Notes under the pieces: generated by a model | Told to the model about the DNA's origin: nothing | Databases searched by the model: none | Seen by the model: the letters and a program-made list of their open reading frames with translations, nothing else | Position numbers and translations under genes: made by a program | NCBI GenBank assembly: GCA_017984035.1 | Contig: JAGOAF010000016.1 | Span: 1-26,505 of the forward strand | Length of the DNA: 26,505 bases | Direction of reading: 5' to 3' | Origin: Flavobacterium sp. | GTDB lineage: Bacteria > Bacteroidota > Bacteroidia > Flavobacteriales > Flavobacteriaceae | Part shown: positions 1-6,132 of the stretch, one piece after another | Layout: every line of letters begins with the position of its first letter | How positions within the stretch are numbered: position 1 is the stretch's first letter

Positions 1-33
1 AGCAATACTTATTACTTCTTTTTTAAGAAGTAA
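1..33 (+). CDS. Phe/Tyr leader peptide of the pheA operon, 5' end cut off by the window
   Basis: Read from base 1, the codons give Ser-Asn-Thr-Tyr-Tyr-Phe-Phe-Phe-Lys-Lys and then TAA at 31-33. Five consecutive aromatic codons (10-24) lie directly upstream of a Phe/Tyr biosynthesis operon. They are followed by an alternative-pairing region and an intrinsic terminator, which is what a ribosome-stalling attenuator needs. The start codon must lie upstream of the window, so the reading frame is inferred from the codon content and the position of the stop. The peptide itself would have no function; its translation would report the supply of charged tRNA-Phe and tRNA-Tyr. A chance YYFFF run cannot be excluded without the upstream bases. 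Confidence 0.6.
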   Translation, partial: SNTYYFFFKK

Positions 34-94
34 GGATTGTTATAGGGTTATTTGAAAAATAAAAAAGCAAATTAAAACAATATACAATCCTGAT
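12..94 (+). promoter_or_regulatory. Attenuator leader: leader-peptide hairpin and antiterminator pairing
   Basis: Two structures are visible before the terminator. Bases 12-20 and 25-33 form a perfect 9-bp hairpin with a TTTT loop, inside the leader-peptide codons. Bases 33-44 can pair with 81-91 (A33-T91 to T40-A84, one bulged T, then 42-44 with 81-83; 11 bp in all). The second pairing uses bases 86-91, which are also part of the 5' arm of the terminator at 86-94, so the two cannot coexist. A ribosome stalled on the Tyr/Phe codons would leave 33-44 free to form the antiterminator. A ribosome that reaches the stop codon would cover 33-44 and let the terminator form. A small hairpin (48-53 with 57-62) sits in the antiterminator loop. 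Confidence 0.6.
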
Positions 95-114
95 GAAAAT
101 CAGGATTTTTTTTT
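86..114 (+). terminator. Intrinsic terminator directly before pheA
   Basis: AATCCTGAT (86-94), a GAAA tetraloop (95-98) and ATCAGGATT (99-107) form a perfect 9-bp hairpin followed by T108-T114. It ends six bases before the pheA start codon, leaving no room for a promoter in between, so pheA transcripts must read through it unless it is regulated. Together with the upstream pairing it is best read as the terminator half of an attenuator. The alternative is a simple terminator of the gene upstream of the window. Confidence 0.8.
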
Positions 115-120
115 GAATTT

Positions 121-954
121 ATGGCAACAAAAATTGCAATACAAGGGATAATAGGTTCGTTCCACCATCAAGTGGCTCAAGAGTACTTCGGAAAAGAGGT
201 GGCTGTAGATGAATGTTTGTCTTTTGAAGAATTGGTTTCGAGCCTATTGTCTGGCAAATCAGACCAGGCAGTAATGGCTATCGAGAATTCGATTGCAGGG
301 CCGATCATTCCTAATTATGCTTTAATTGACAAGAATAATTTGCACATTATCGGCGAACATTATTTGGATATTCAACAGAATTTAATGGCTTTATCCGGTC
401 AGACCATTCAAGATATTGAAGAAGTACATTCGCATCCAATGGCCTTGTTGCAATGCATGGAGTTTTTGAAACAGTATCCTCATATTAAAATTGTTGAAGA
501 CAAAGACACAGCCGAAACAGCGCGAAGAATTCATGAAAAGCAATTAAAAGGTATTGCAGCCATTGCGAGTAAAGTCGCAGCTGAAATGTACGATTTGGAA
601 ATTTTGGCTCCGGAGATTCAAACGATTAATAATAACATGACACGTTTTGTGATTATTAGTAAAGAGCAGTCGGTTTTGTCAACCAATGAAATTAACAGAG
701 CGTCAATTAAATTCGAATTGGATCACAAACGTGGAAGTTTGGCGGCAGTGCTGAATGTAATGAGCGATTGCAAATTGAATTTAACCAAAATTCAGTCGTT
801 GCCCAAAATTGAAACGCCATGGAAATATTCCTTTTTTGTTGATGTGACTTTTGAGCAATACGAAGATTATGCGAAAGCAAAAGCCTTAATGGCTATTATG
901 GCCGAGTATTTTAAAGTTTTGGGCGAATACAAGAACACCAAACCTAGAGGTTAA
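121..954 (+). CDS. pheA: Prephenate dehydratase
   Basis: This enzyme converts prephenate to phenylpyruvate, the committed step to phenylalanine, in the cytoplasm. The 277-residue protein is a stand-alone dehydratase with no chorismate mutase domain, which instead sits on the DAHP synthase four genes downstream. The N-terminus shows the GxxGSF pattern of the family (residues 9-14). The catalytic Thr-Arg-Phe triplet is at residues 174-176, and a C-terminal ACT regulatory domain occupies about 193-270. In the ACT domain the usual ESRP signature reads QSLP, so the phenylalanine-binding site may differ from the textbook form. It is the first gene of a five-member aromatic operon and lies directly behind the attenuator. 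The start at 121 is the only ATG in frame that precedes the family N-terminus; no Shine-Dalgarno is visible. Confidence 0.95.
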   Translation: MATKIAIQGIIGSFHHQVAQEYFGKEVAVDECLSFEELVSSLLSGKSDQAVMAIENSIAGPIIPNYALIDKNNLHIIGEHYLDIQQNLMALSGQTIQDIEEVHSHPMALLQCMEFLKQYPHIKIVEDKDTAETARRIHEKQLKGIAAIASKVAAEMYDLEILAPEIQTINNNMTRFVIISKEQSVLSTNEINRASIKFELDHKRGSLAAVLNVMSDCKLNLTKIQSLPKIETPWKYSFFVDVTFEQYEDYAKAKALMAIMAEYFKVLGEYKNTKPRG

Positions 955-975
955 AATTAAATTAGAATTACAGAG

Positions 976-2121
976 ATGGTTACTACGGCAAAACGTTTAG
1001 ATATAGTAGAAGAATATTATTTCTCGTCCAAATTGAGAGAAGTACGGCAATTGGCTGCAGAGGGAAAACCCATCATTAATATGGGAATTGGAAGTCCTGA
1101 TTTGAAGCCTTCGCAAGCAGTTATTGATGCGGTGGTTTCAGCAATGCAAGAAGAAAATGCACACCAGTACCAAAGTTACCAAGGCGTACCTGAATTGCGA
1201 CAAAGTATGGCTGATTTTTATCAGAACAATTTTGGAGTAAGTATGAATCCAACAACTGAAATTTTGCCTTTGATGGGATCTAAAGAAGGAATCATGCATA
1301 TTTCTTTGGCTTTCTTGAATGAAGGAGACCAAGTGTTGATTCCTAATCCGGGATATCCAACCTATACTTCGGTGACGAATTTAGTAGGAGCGGTTCCGGT
1401 GTATTATGATTTAAAAGAAAATACCAATTGGGAACCGGATTTTGAGGCATTGGAACAATTGGATTTATCCAAAGTGAAAATCATGTGGGTGGGATATCCG
1501 CATATGCCAACGGGAGCGAGAGGTAGTTTGGCCTTGTTTGAACAATTAGTGGCTTTCGCCAAAAAGCATAGCATTTTGTTAGTGAATGACAATCCGTATA
1601 GTTTTGTCTTGAACGACAATCCAATGAGTTTATTACAAGTTGAAGGTGCTAAAGAAGTAGCTTTAGAATTGAATTCGTTGAGTAAAACGTTCAATATGGC
1701 TGGGTGGCGAGTTGGTATGGTTTTAGGAAATGCTGCTTGTATTGATGCCGTTTTGAAAGTAAAAAGTAATATGGACAGTGGTATGTTTTACGGTATTCAA
1801 AAAGGAGCTATAGCTGCTTTAAAAAGCGATGCTTCTTGGTTCGAATCGATGAATACGATTTATAGAAAACGTCGCGTTTTAACCGAACAGTTGGCAGAAA
1901 AATTAGGTTGCGAAGTGTATAAAGAAGGTGTAGGTTTATTTGTTTGGGCGAAATTACCGGCAGGAATTAGTTCTTCAGAACAATTTATTGACCAGATTTT
2001 ATACGAGAAACATATTTTTATTACTCCGGGGACCATCTTCGGAAGTAATGGTGAAGGTTACATTCGATTTGCACTTTGTGTGAAAGAAGAAAAAGTGCAA
2101 GAAGCAATAGATAGATTTTAA
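976..2121 (+). CDS. Class I/II PLP-dependent aminotransferase, probably aromatic
   Basis: This is a 381-residue fold-type I aminotransferase. Its likely job here is to transaminate phenylpyruvate and 4-hydroxyphenylpyruvate to Phe and Tyr, because it lies between the dehydratase and the dehydrogenase that make those keto acids. The PLP lysine is Lys237 in SLSKTFNMAGWR, and the phosphate-binding Arg lies a few residues on. The motif that normally reads NNPTG is HMPTG here, with Met177 where an Asn usually hydrogen-bonds the PLP ring, and the usual DExY segment reads DNPY. I recall similar variants in other Bacteroidota enzymes, so this may be a subfamily trait. It starts 21 bases after pheA. 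Substrate choice rests on context; an aspartate or LL-diaminopimelate aminotransferase is possible from sequence alone. Confidence 0.88.
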   Translation: MVTTAKRLDIVEEYYFSSKLREVRQLAAEGKPIINMGIGSPDLKPSQAVIDAVVSAMQEENAHQYQSYQGVPELRQSMADFYQNNFGVSMNPTTEILPLMGSKEGIMHISLAFLNEGDQVLIPNPGYPTYTSVTNLVGAVPVYYDLKENTNWEPDFEALEQLDLSKVKIMWVGYPHMPTGARGSLALFEQLVAFAKKHSILLVNDNPYSFVLNDNPMSLLQVEGAKEVALELNSLSKTFNMAGWRVGMVLGNAACIDAVLKVKSNMDSGMFYGIQKGAIAALKSDASWFESMNTIYRKRRVLTEQLAEKLGCEVYKEGVGLFVWAKLPAGISSSEQFIDQILYEKHIFITPGTIFGSNGEGYIRFALCVKEEKVQEAIDRF

Positions 2122-2125
2122 TCAA

Positions 2126-2215
2126 ATGAAATCGCCATTAACAAGAAGTTTGCGCAAGCAAACACCAATAATTAAAAAGCGATACCATATGTTACCGCTA
2201 ACAAATAGAATTTAA
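2126..2215 (+). CDS. Possible 29-residue basic small ORF in the aromatic operon
   Basis: An ATG four bases after the aminotransferase stop opens a 29-codon frame ending in TAA, four bases before the tyrA ATG. It fills almost the whole 98-base gap, while the neighbouring gaps in this operon are only 11-21 bases. The product would carry four Lys and five Arg, one Tyr, and no acidic residue, Phe or Trp. It is not an aromatic-rich leader. A short perfect hairpin lies within it. It could be a real small protein, a coupling ORF that carries ribosomes to tyrA, or chance: a frame this long is not very unlikely in such sequence. No family is recognised. Confidence 0.25.
   Translation: MKSPLTRSLRKQTPIIKKRYHMLPLTNRI
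2148..2163 (+). other. Perfect 6-bp hairpin with a GCAA tetraloop
   Basis: GTTTGC (2148-2153) and GCAAAC (2158-2163) pair perfectly around GCAA, a GNRA-type tetraloop. It lies in the aminotransferase-tyrA gap, inside the possible small ORF, and has no T run after it, so it is not a terminator. It could be an mRNA stability or processing element. Its role is unknown. Confidence 0.4.
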
Positions 2216-2219
2216 ACAT

Positions 2220-3077
2220 ATGAAAGTAGTTGTAATAGGTATCGGTTTAATAGGAGGTTCCATGGTTTTGGACATCAAGGCATTGCATCCAGAAGCGACT
2301 GTGTTGGGGATGGATGCCAGTGAGAGCCATTTGCAACAAGCTATTGATTTAGGCGTGGTTGAAAAAGCAGGAACTACTGAAGATCTAGCCGATGCTGATT
2401 TTGTAATTGTTTCGGTTCCAGTGGATATTGCCTTGACAGTTTTGCCACAAGTCTTAGATGCTATGGGAGAAAACACCATTGTTTTTGAAGTAGGTTCTAC
2501 CAAGTTGCCTATTTGTGAAGCAGTGGCTAATCATCCTAAGCGACGCAATTATATTGCAACTCACCCTATTGCGGGAACTGAGTTTTCAGGACCCACAGCC
2601 GCAATAAAAGGATTGTTTCAAGGGAAAACGAATATTATTTGTGAAGTAGAAAAAACGACTTTCAAGTTACAAGAAAAAGCTTTGCAATTGTTTGTAGCTA
2701 TGGGGATGAGAATTCGGTATATGGATCCGCAATCGCACGATAAACATATAGCTTATGTATCACATTTGTCTCATATTAGTTCGTTCATGTTAGGGAAAAC
2801 GGTAATCGACAAAGAGACAGAAGAGCAAGATATTTTTGATATGGCGGGCAGTGGATTTGAAAGCACGGTGCGTTTAGCCAAAAGTTCCCCAGCCATGTGG
2901 ACACCGATTTTCAAACAGAACAAACAACAGGTGGTAAATACTTTAGAAGAATACATTTCAAATTTGTCAAAGTTTAAAACCTTGTTAGAAAATGAGGATT
3001 ATGATGCGATTTATCAAGAAATGCAAAGTGTAAATAAAATAAAAGAAATATTAAACGGAATAAACATTAAAAAGTAA
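2220..3077 (+). CDS. tyrA: Prephenate dehydrogenase
   Basis: This enzyme oxidatively decarboxylates prephenate to 4-hydroxyphenylpyruvate, the committed step to tyrosine. The 285-residue protein opens with an NAD(P)-binding Rossmann fold, GxGxxG at residues 7-12. It has the family HPIAGTEFSGP segment beginning at His115, followed by the helical dimerisation domain that carries the conserved HxxxSHLxH-like stretch (AYVSHLSHI). No ACT domain is attached, so feedback control is not visible in the protein, and expression control by the upstream attenuator would make sense. It is followed after 11 bases by the DAHP synthase/chorismate mutase gene. The similar cyclohexadienyl (arogenate) dehydrogenases cannot be fully separated from it by eye. 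Confidence 0.93.
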   Translation: MKVVVIGIGLIGGSMVLDIKALHPEATVLGMDASESHLQQAIDLGVVEKAGTTEDLADADFVIVSVPVDIALTVLPQVLDAMGENTIVFEVGSTKLPICEAVANHPKRRNYIATHPIAGTEFSGPTAAIKGLFQGKTNIICEVEKTTFKLQEKALQLFVAMGMRIRYMDPQSHDKHIAYVSHLSHISSFMLGKTVIDKETEEQDIFDMAGSGFESTVRLAKSSPAMWTPIFKQNKQQVVNTLEEYISNLSKFKTLLENEDYDAIYQEMQSVNKIKEILNGINIKK

Positions 3078-3088
3078 TTTTAGAAAAG

Positions 3089-4171
3089 ATGGAGAATAGT
3101 AAAGAAATGAGAAATTGGTTGGATGCTTTCAAATTAGATCATCCATTAGTAATTGCAGGACCATGTAGTGCTGAAACTGAAGAGCAAGTATTAAAAATCG
3201 CTCATGAATTGAAGGATTCAGATGTAAGTGTTTTTAGAGCTGGAATCTGGAAACCAAGAACTCGTCCAGGAGGATTTGAAGGTGTTGGTGAAATTGGATT
3301 GAAATGGTTGAAAAAAGCAAAAGAAGAAACAGGTTTGTTAATGGGGACTGAAGTAGCAACTGCAGCCCATTGTAAATTAGCTTTGGAATATGATATCGAT
3401 GTATTATGGGTTGGAGCGCGTACAACAGCAAATCCATTCGCAGTACAAGAAATTGCAGATACTTTGAAAGGAACAGATAAAATCGTTTTGATCAAAAACC
3501 CAGTAAACCCAGATATGGCTTTATGGTTAGGTGGTGTAGAGCGTTTGTATGCTGCAGGTATTAGAAAATTAGGTGTAATTCACAGAGGTTTCTCTACCTA
3601 CCAAAAAACAAAATACAGAAACATTCCAGAATGGCAAATTGCTATCGAATTGCAAAACAAATTCCCTGATTTGCCTTTGATTATTGATCCATCGCATATT
3701 ACAGGAAACCGTGATATGATTTTGGAAGTGACTCAGGAAGCTTTAGATTTGAATTACGACGGTATGATTATTGAAACGCATATTGATCCAGACAATGCTT
3801 GGAGTGATGCGGCTCAGCAAGTAACGCCAGCTGCTTTGAAACAAATTTTCAAAGATTTGAAAATCAGAAAACAAACAGGAGATACAGCTGATTTTGAAAA
3901 TAAAATGACAAAATTAAGAGCGAATATCGACGTATTAGATGCTAATCTTTTAGAATTACTTGGAAAACGTATGCAAGTAGCTTCTGAAATTGGTCAAGTG
4001 AAAAAAGACGCTAACGTTGCGGTTTTACAAAACAGCCGTTGGAACGAAATCCAAGCAAAAATGACTGCTGAAGGTGCTAAAAAAGGATTGTCAGAAGAAT
4101 TCATTATTAAATTGTTCAAAGGAATTCACCAAGAAAGTATCGAACAACAAGAGAAAATATTGAATTCATAA
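3089..4171 (+). CDS. Bifunctional DAHP synthase / chorismate mutase (type II)
   Basis: The N-terminal part (about residues 1-250) is a type I-beta DAHP synthase, which condenses phosphoenolpyruvate and erythrose 4-phosphate at the entry to the shikimate pathway. It shows GPCSAE with the metal-binding Cys26, the RAGIWKPRTRPGGFEG loop and the DPSHITG segment. The C-terminal part (about 263-355) is an AroQ-type chorismate mutase helix bundle (LRANIDVLDANLLELLGKRM) that makes prephenate. The fusion order, synthase first and mutase last, is the one known from Bacteroidota such as Porphyromonas, the reverse of Bacillus. In these fusions the mutase domain also acts as the allosteric sensor for prephenate. 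As the last gene of the operon it supplies both the entry step and the branch-point step to its neighbours. Total length is 360 residues. Confidence 0.95.
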   Translation: MENSKEMRNWLDAFKLDHPLVIAGPCSAETEEQVLKIAHELKDSDVSVFRAGIWKPRTRPGGFEGVGEIGLKWLKKAKEETGLLMGTEVATAAHCKLALEYDIDVLWVGARTTANPFAVQEIADTLKGTDKIVLIKNPVNPDMALWLGGVERLYAAGIRKLGVIHRGFSTYQKTKYRNIPEWQIAIELQNKFPDLPLIIDPSHITGNRDMILEVTQEALDLNYDGMIIETHIDPDNAWSDAAQQVTPAALKQIFKDLKIRKQTGDTADFENKMTKLRANIDVLDANLLELLGKRMQVASEIGQVKKDANVAVLQNSRWNEIQAKMTAEGAKKGLSEEFIIKLFKGIHQESIEQQEKILNS

Positions 4172-4192
4172 TTCGTATTTTTCTATCTATAC

Positions 4193-4227
4193 AATCCTCA
4201 CAGTTCGATGAATTGTGAGGATTTTTT
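4193..4227 (+). terminator. Intrinsic terminator of the aromatic operon
   Basis: AATCCTCACA (4193-4202) pairs with TGTGAGGATT (4214-4223). The inner bases extend the stem to 14 bp with one G-T wobble around a GAT loop, and T222-T227 follow. It lies just after the DAHP synthase/mutase stop and before the rsgA promoter, so it closes the pheA operon. Confidence 0.9.
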
Positions 4228-4262
4228 ATTTCAAAGTGCTGTAAAAACTTTGCAGTTCGAAC

Positions 4263-4291
4263 TTGAAACTTGAAACAAAATTTTACCTTTG
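4263..4291 (+). promoter_or_regulatory. Bacteroidota-type promoter of rsgA
   Basis: TTG at 4263-4265 and TACCTTTG at 4284-4291 match the -33 TTG and -7 TAnnTTTG elements with 18 bases between them. The rsgA ATG begins at 4296, only five bases after the -7 box, so transcription should begin at or next to the start codon. Confidence 0.75.
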
Positions 4292-4295
4292 CCGC

Positions 4296-5273
4296 ATGAC
4301 AGGAATCGTTTATAAATCTACAGGGAGTTGGTATACCGTAAAATCGGAGACAGGCGATTTTATCGAATGTCGTATCAAAGGGAAATTCCGAATGAAAGGA
4401 ATTAAAAGTACCAATCCAATTGCTGTAGGAGATGTAGTCGATTATGAAATAGACGAGAACTCAGATTCCGTAACAGGAACTATTAATAACATCCACGATA
4501 GAAAAAATTACATCGTTCGTAAATCGGTGAATTTATCACATCAAATGCACATTATTGCTTCGAATATTGATCGTGTTTTTCTTTTGGTAACAGTGAATAA
4601 TCCACCAACTACTTTCAATTTTATAGATCGATTTTTGGTTACTGCTGAAGCCTACGGAATTGAAACGGTATTGGTATTTAACAAAATAGACACGCTTGAC
4701 GACGCTACTTTAGATGAACAACTGTACATGCAACACGTCTACCAAGAAATTGGCTACCAATGTTTGCGCGTTTCATCTACAGAAATGAAAGGGATAGAAG
4801 CATTGAAAGCTTTAATGATAAATAAAGTAAGTATGTTTTCTGGACATTCAGGAGTAGGGAAATCGACTTTGGTCAATGCGTTGGAACCTGCTTTGCATTT
4901 GAAAACTAAAAATATTTCAGAAGCTAGTAAACAAGGACAACACACAACTACTTTTGCCGAAATGTACGATTTGAGTTTTGGCGCCAAGATTATTGATACA
5001 CCAGGAATCAAAGGCTTTGGAATTGTAGATATGGAAAAAGAAGAAATTGGCGGCTACTTTCCAGAATTTTTCAAATTGCAAGACCAATGCAAATTCAACA
5101 ATTGTTTGCACAAAGAAGAACCGCATTGTGCCATCAAAGCAGCCTTGGAAAAGGATGAAATCGCTTGGTCGCGTTATAATAGTTATTTGAAAATCTTGGA
5201 AGGCGATGACGAGCATTACCGAACGGATGTCTACAATGAAGACCGAATTGCTAGCGATAAAACACGGGATTAA
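4296..5273 (+). CDS. rsgA: Ribosome small-subunit-dependent GTPase A
   Basis: RsgA is a circularly permuted GTPase that helps the 30S subunit mature and is stimulated by it. The 325-residue protein shows an N-terminal OB-fold and the permuted G motifs. G4 (NKID) comes first, then the P-loop GHSGVGKS at 183-190 and G3 (DTPG). A C-terminal zinc finger follows with Cys265, Cys270, His272 and Cys278. The frame is open to a TTG at 4263, but that codon is part of the promoter, and the ATG at 4296 gives the usual family N-terminus (MTGIVYKSTGSWY). The mRNA is probably leaderless. The stop overlaps the dtd start (TAATG), so the two are translationally coupled. Promoter placement shows it begins a new unit after the aromatic operon. 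Confidence 0.94.
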   Translation: MTGIVYKSTGSWYTVKSETGDFIECRIKGKFRMKGIKSTNPIAVGDVVDYEIDENSDSVTGTINNIHDRKNYIVRKSVNLSHQMHIIASNIDRVFLLVTVNNPPTTFNFIDRFLVTAEAYGIETVLVFNKIDTLDDATLDEQLYMQHVYQEIGYQCLRVSSTEMKGIEALKALMINKVSMFSGHSGVGKSTLVNALEPALHLKTKNISEASKQGQHTTTFAEMYDLSFGAKIIDTPGIKGFGIVDMEKEEIGGYFPEFFKLQDQCKFNNCLHKEEPHCAIKAALEKDEIAWSRYNSYLKILEGDDEHYRTDVYNEDRIASDKTRD

Positions 5274-5725
5274 TGAGAGTGGTATTACAAAGAGTTGCAT
5301 CGGCTTCGGTAACTGTTGAAGATAAAATAGTCGGAGCAATCCAAAAAGGAATAGTAGTCCTAGTTGGAATTGAAGACGCCGATATGCAAGAAGATATTGA
5401 TTGGTTAGTTACCAAAATTACTCAGCTTCGTATTTTTGGAGATGAAAATGGAGTGATGAATTTATCAGTTGAAGAAGTGAATGGAGATGTACTTGTTGTA
5501 AGTCAGTTTACCTTACATGCCGCTACCAAAAAAGGAAATCGACCTTCCTATATCAAAGCAGCTAGACCGGAGGTTGCGATTCCGATGTATGAAAAATTCA
5601 TAAGTTCGTTAGAAACTAAATTGGGAAAAAAAGTGGCGACGGGAATTTTTGGTGCCGATATGAAAGTAGCGCTACTGAATGATGGTCCGGTCACTATAAT
5701 TATGGATAGTAAAAACAAAGAATAA
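5273..5725 (+). CDS. dtd: D-aminoacyl-tRNA deacylase
   Basis: Dtd hydrolyses D-aminoacyl-tRNA, such as D-Tyr-tRNA, and also removes glycine mischarged on tRNA-Ala. It acts as a cytoplasmic homodimer. The 150-residue length is normal for the family. The N-terminal MRVVLQRV stretch, the SQFTL motif at residues 77-81 and the NxGPVTI-type segment near the C-terminus (NDGPVTI) are all present; the last two line the active site. Its ATG shares a base with the rsgA stop, and its stop shares a base with the next ATG, so all three genes form a tightly coupled operon. Confidence 0.95.
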   Translation: MRVVLQRVASASVTVEDKIVGAIQKGIVVLVGIEDADMQEDIDWLVTKITQLRIFGDENGVMNLSVEEVNGDVLVVSQFTLHAATKKGNRPSYIKAARPEVAIPMYEKFISSLETKLGKKVATGIFGADMKVALLNDGPVTIIMDSKNKE

Positions 5726-6051
5726 TGGATTTAAAAAACGCACAATTAGACGTAGATACGTGGATTAAAGAACACGGTGTTCGCTACTTTAACGAATTGA
5801 CTAATATGGCCCAATTGACAGAAGAAGTGGGTGAAGTAGCACGCATTATTGCCCGTCGTTATGGCGAACAGTCAGAAAAAGAATCCGATAAAAATAAAGA
5901 TTTAGGTGAAGAACTAGCCGATGTTGTTTTTGTAGTCTTGTGTTTGGCTAACCAAACCGGAATTGATTTACAAGCTGCTTTTGACAAGAAAATGGATTTG
6001 AAATCGGTTCGCGATAAAGACCGTCATAAAAACAACGAAAAGTTGAAATAA
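5725..6051 (+). CDS. MazG-like nucleotide pyrophosphohydrolase
   Basis: This 108-residue all-alpha NTP pyrophosphatase-family protein probably cleaves a (d)NTP to the monophosphate and pyrophosphate. The metal-binding motifs are visible: EEVGE with Glu33, Glu34 and Glu37, then EELAD with Glu63 and Asp66. This is the EExxE...ExxD pattern of MazG domains. A single MazG domain of this size fits the house-cleaning type rather than two-domain MazG. The start overlaps the dtd stop in TAATG. The preferred nucleotide cannot be told from sequence. Confidence 0.85.
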   Translation: MDLKNAQLDVDTWIKEHGVRYFNELTNMAQLTEEVGEVARIIARRYGEQSEKESDKNKDLGEELADVVFVVLCLANQTGIDLQAAFDKKMDLKSVRDKDRHKNNEKLK

Positions 6052-6072
6052 TGTGATACGTTGTTTTAAAAC

Positions 6073-6103
6073 TTGGGCAACTCCTTTTTTTAAAATAAAT
6101 TTA
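6073..6103 (+). promoter_or_regulatory. Weak candidate promoter of aroA
   Basis: TTG at 6073-6075 and TAAATTTA at 6096-6103 are spaced 20 bases apart. The -7 box matches TAnnTTTG except for the final G. A 6-bp inverted repeat (TTGGGC 6073-6078, GCCCAA 6105-6110) frames it. Read-through from the upstream genes across the 81-base gap is equally possible. Confidence 0.3.
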
Positions 6104-6132
6104 CGCCCAATTACCTACCAACACACAACAGA

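Noticed and set aside
93..120. ATG at 93-95 as a start for pheA
   Set aside because: It is out of frame with pheA and lies inside the terminator stem.
4263..4295. Upstream TTG start for rsgA adding 11 residues
   Set aside because: The TTG is part of the promoter -33 element, so the codons would not be transcribed, and the ATG at 4296 gives the family N-terminus.
4917..5339. 140-codon minus-strand frame over rsgA
   Set aside because: It is antisense to a clear GTPase with conserved zinc ligands and shows no domain of its own.
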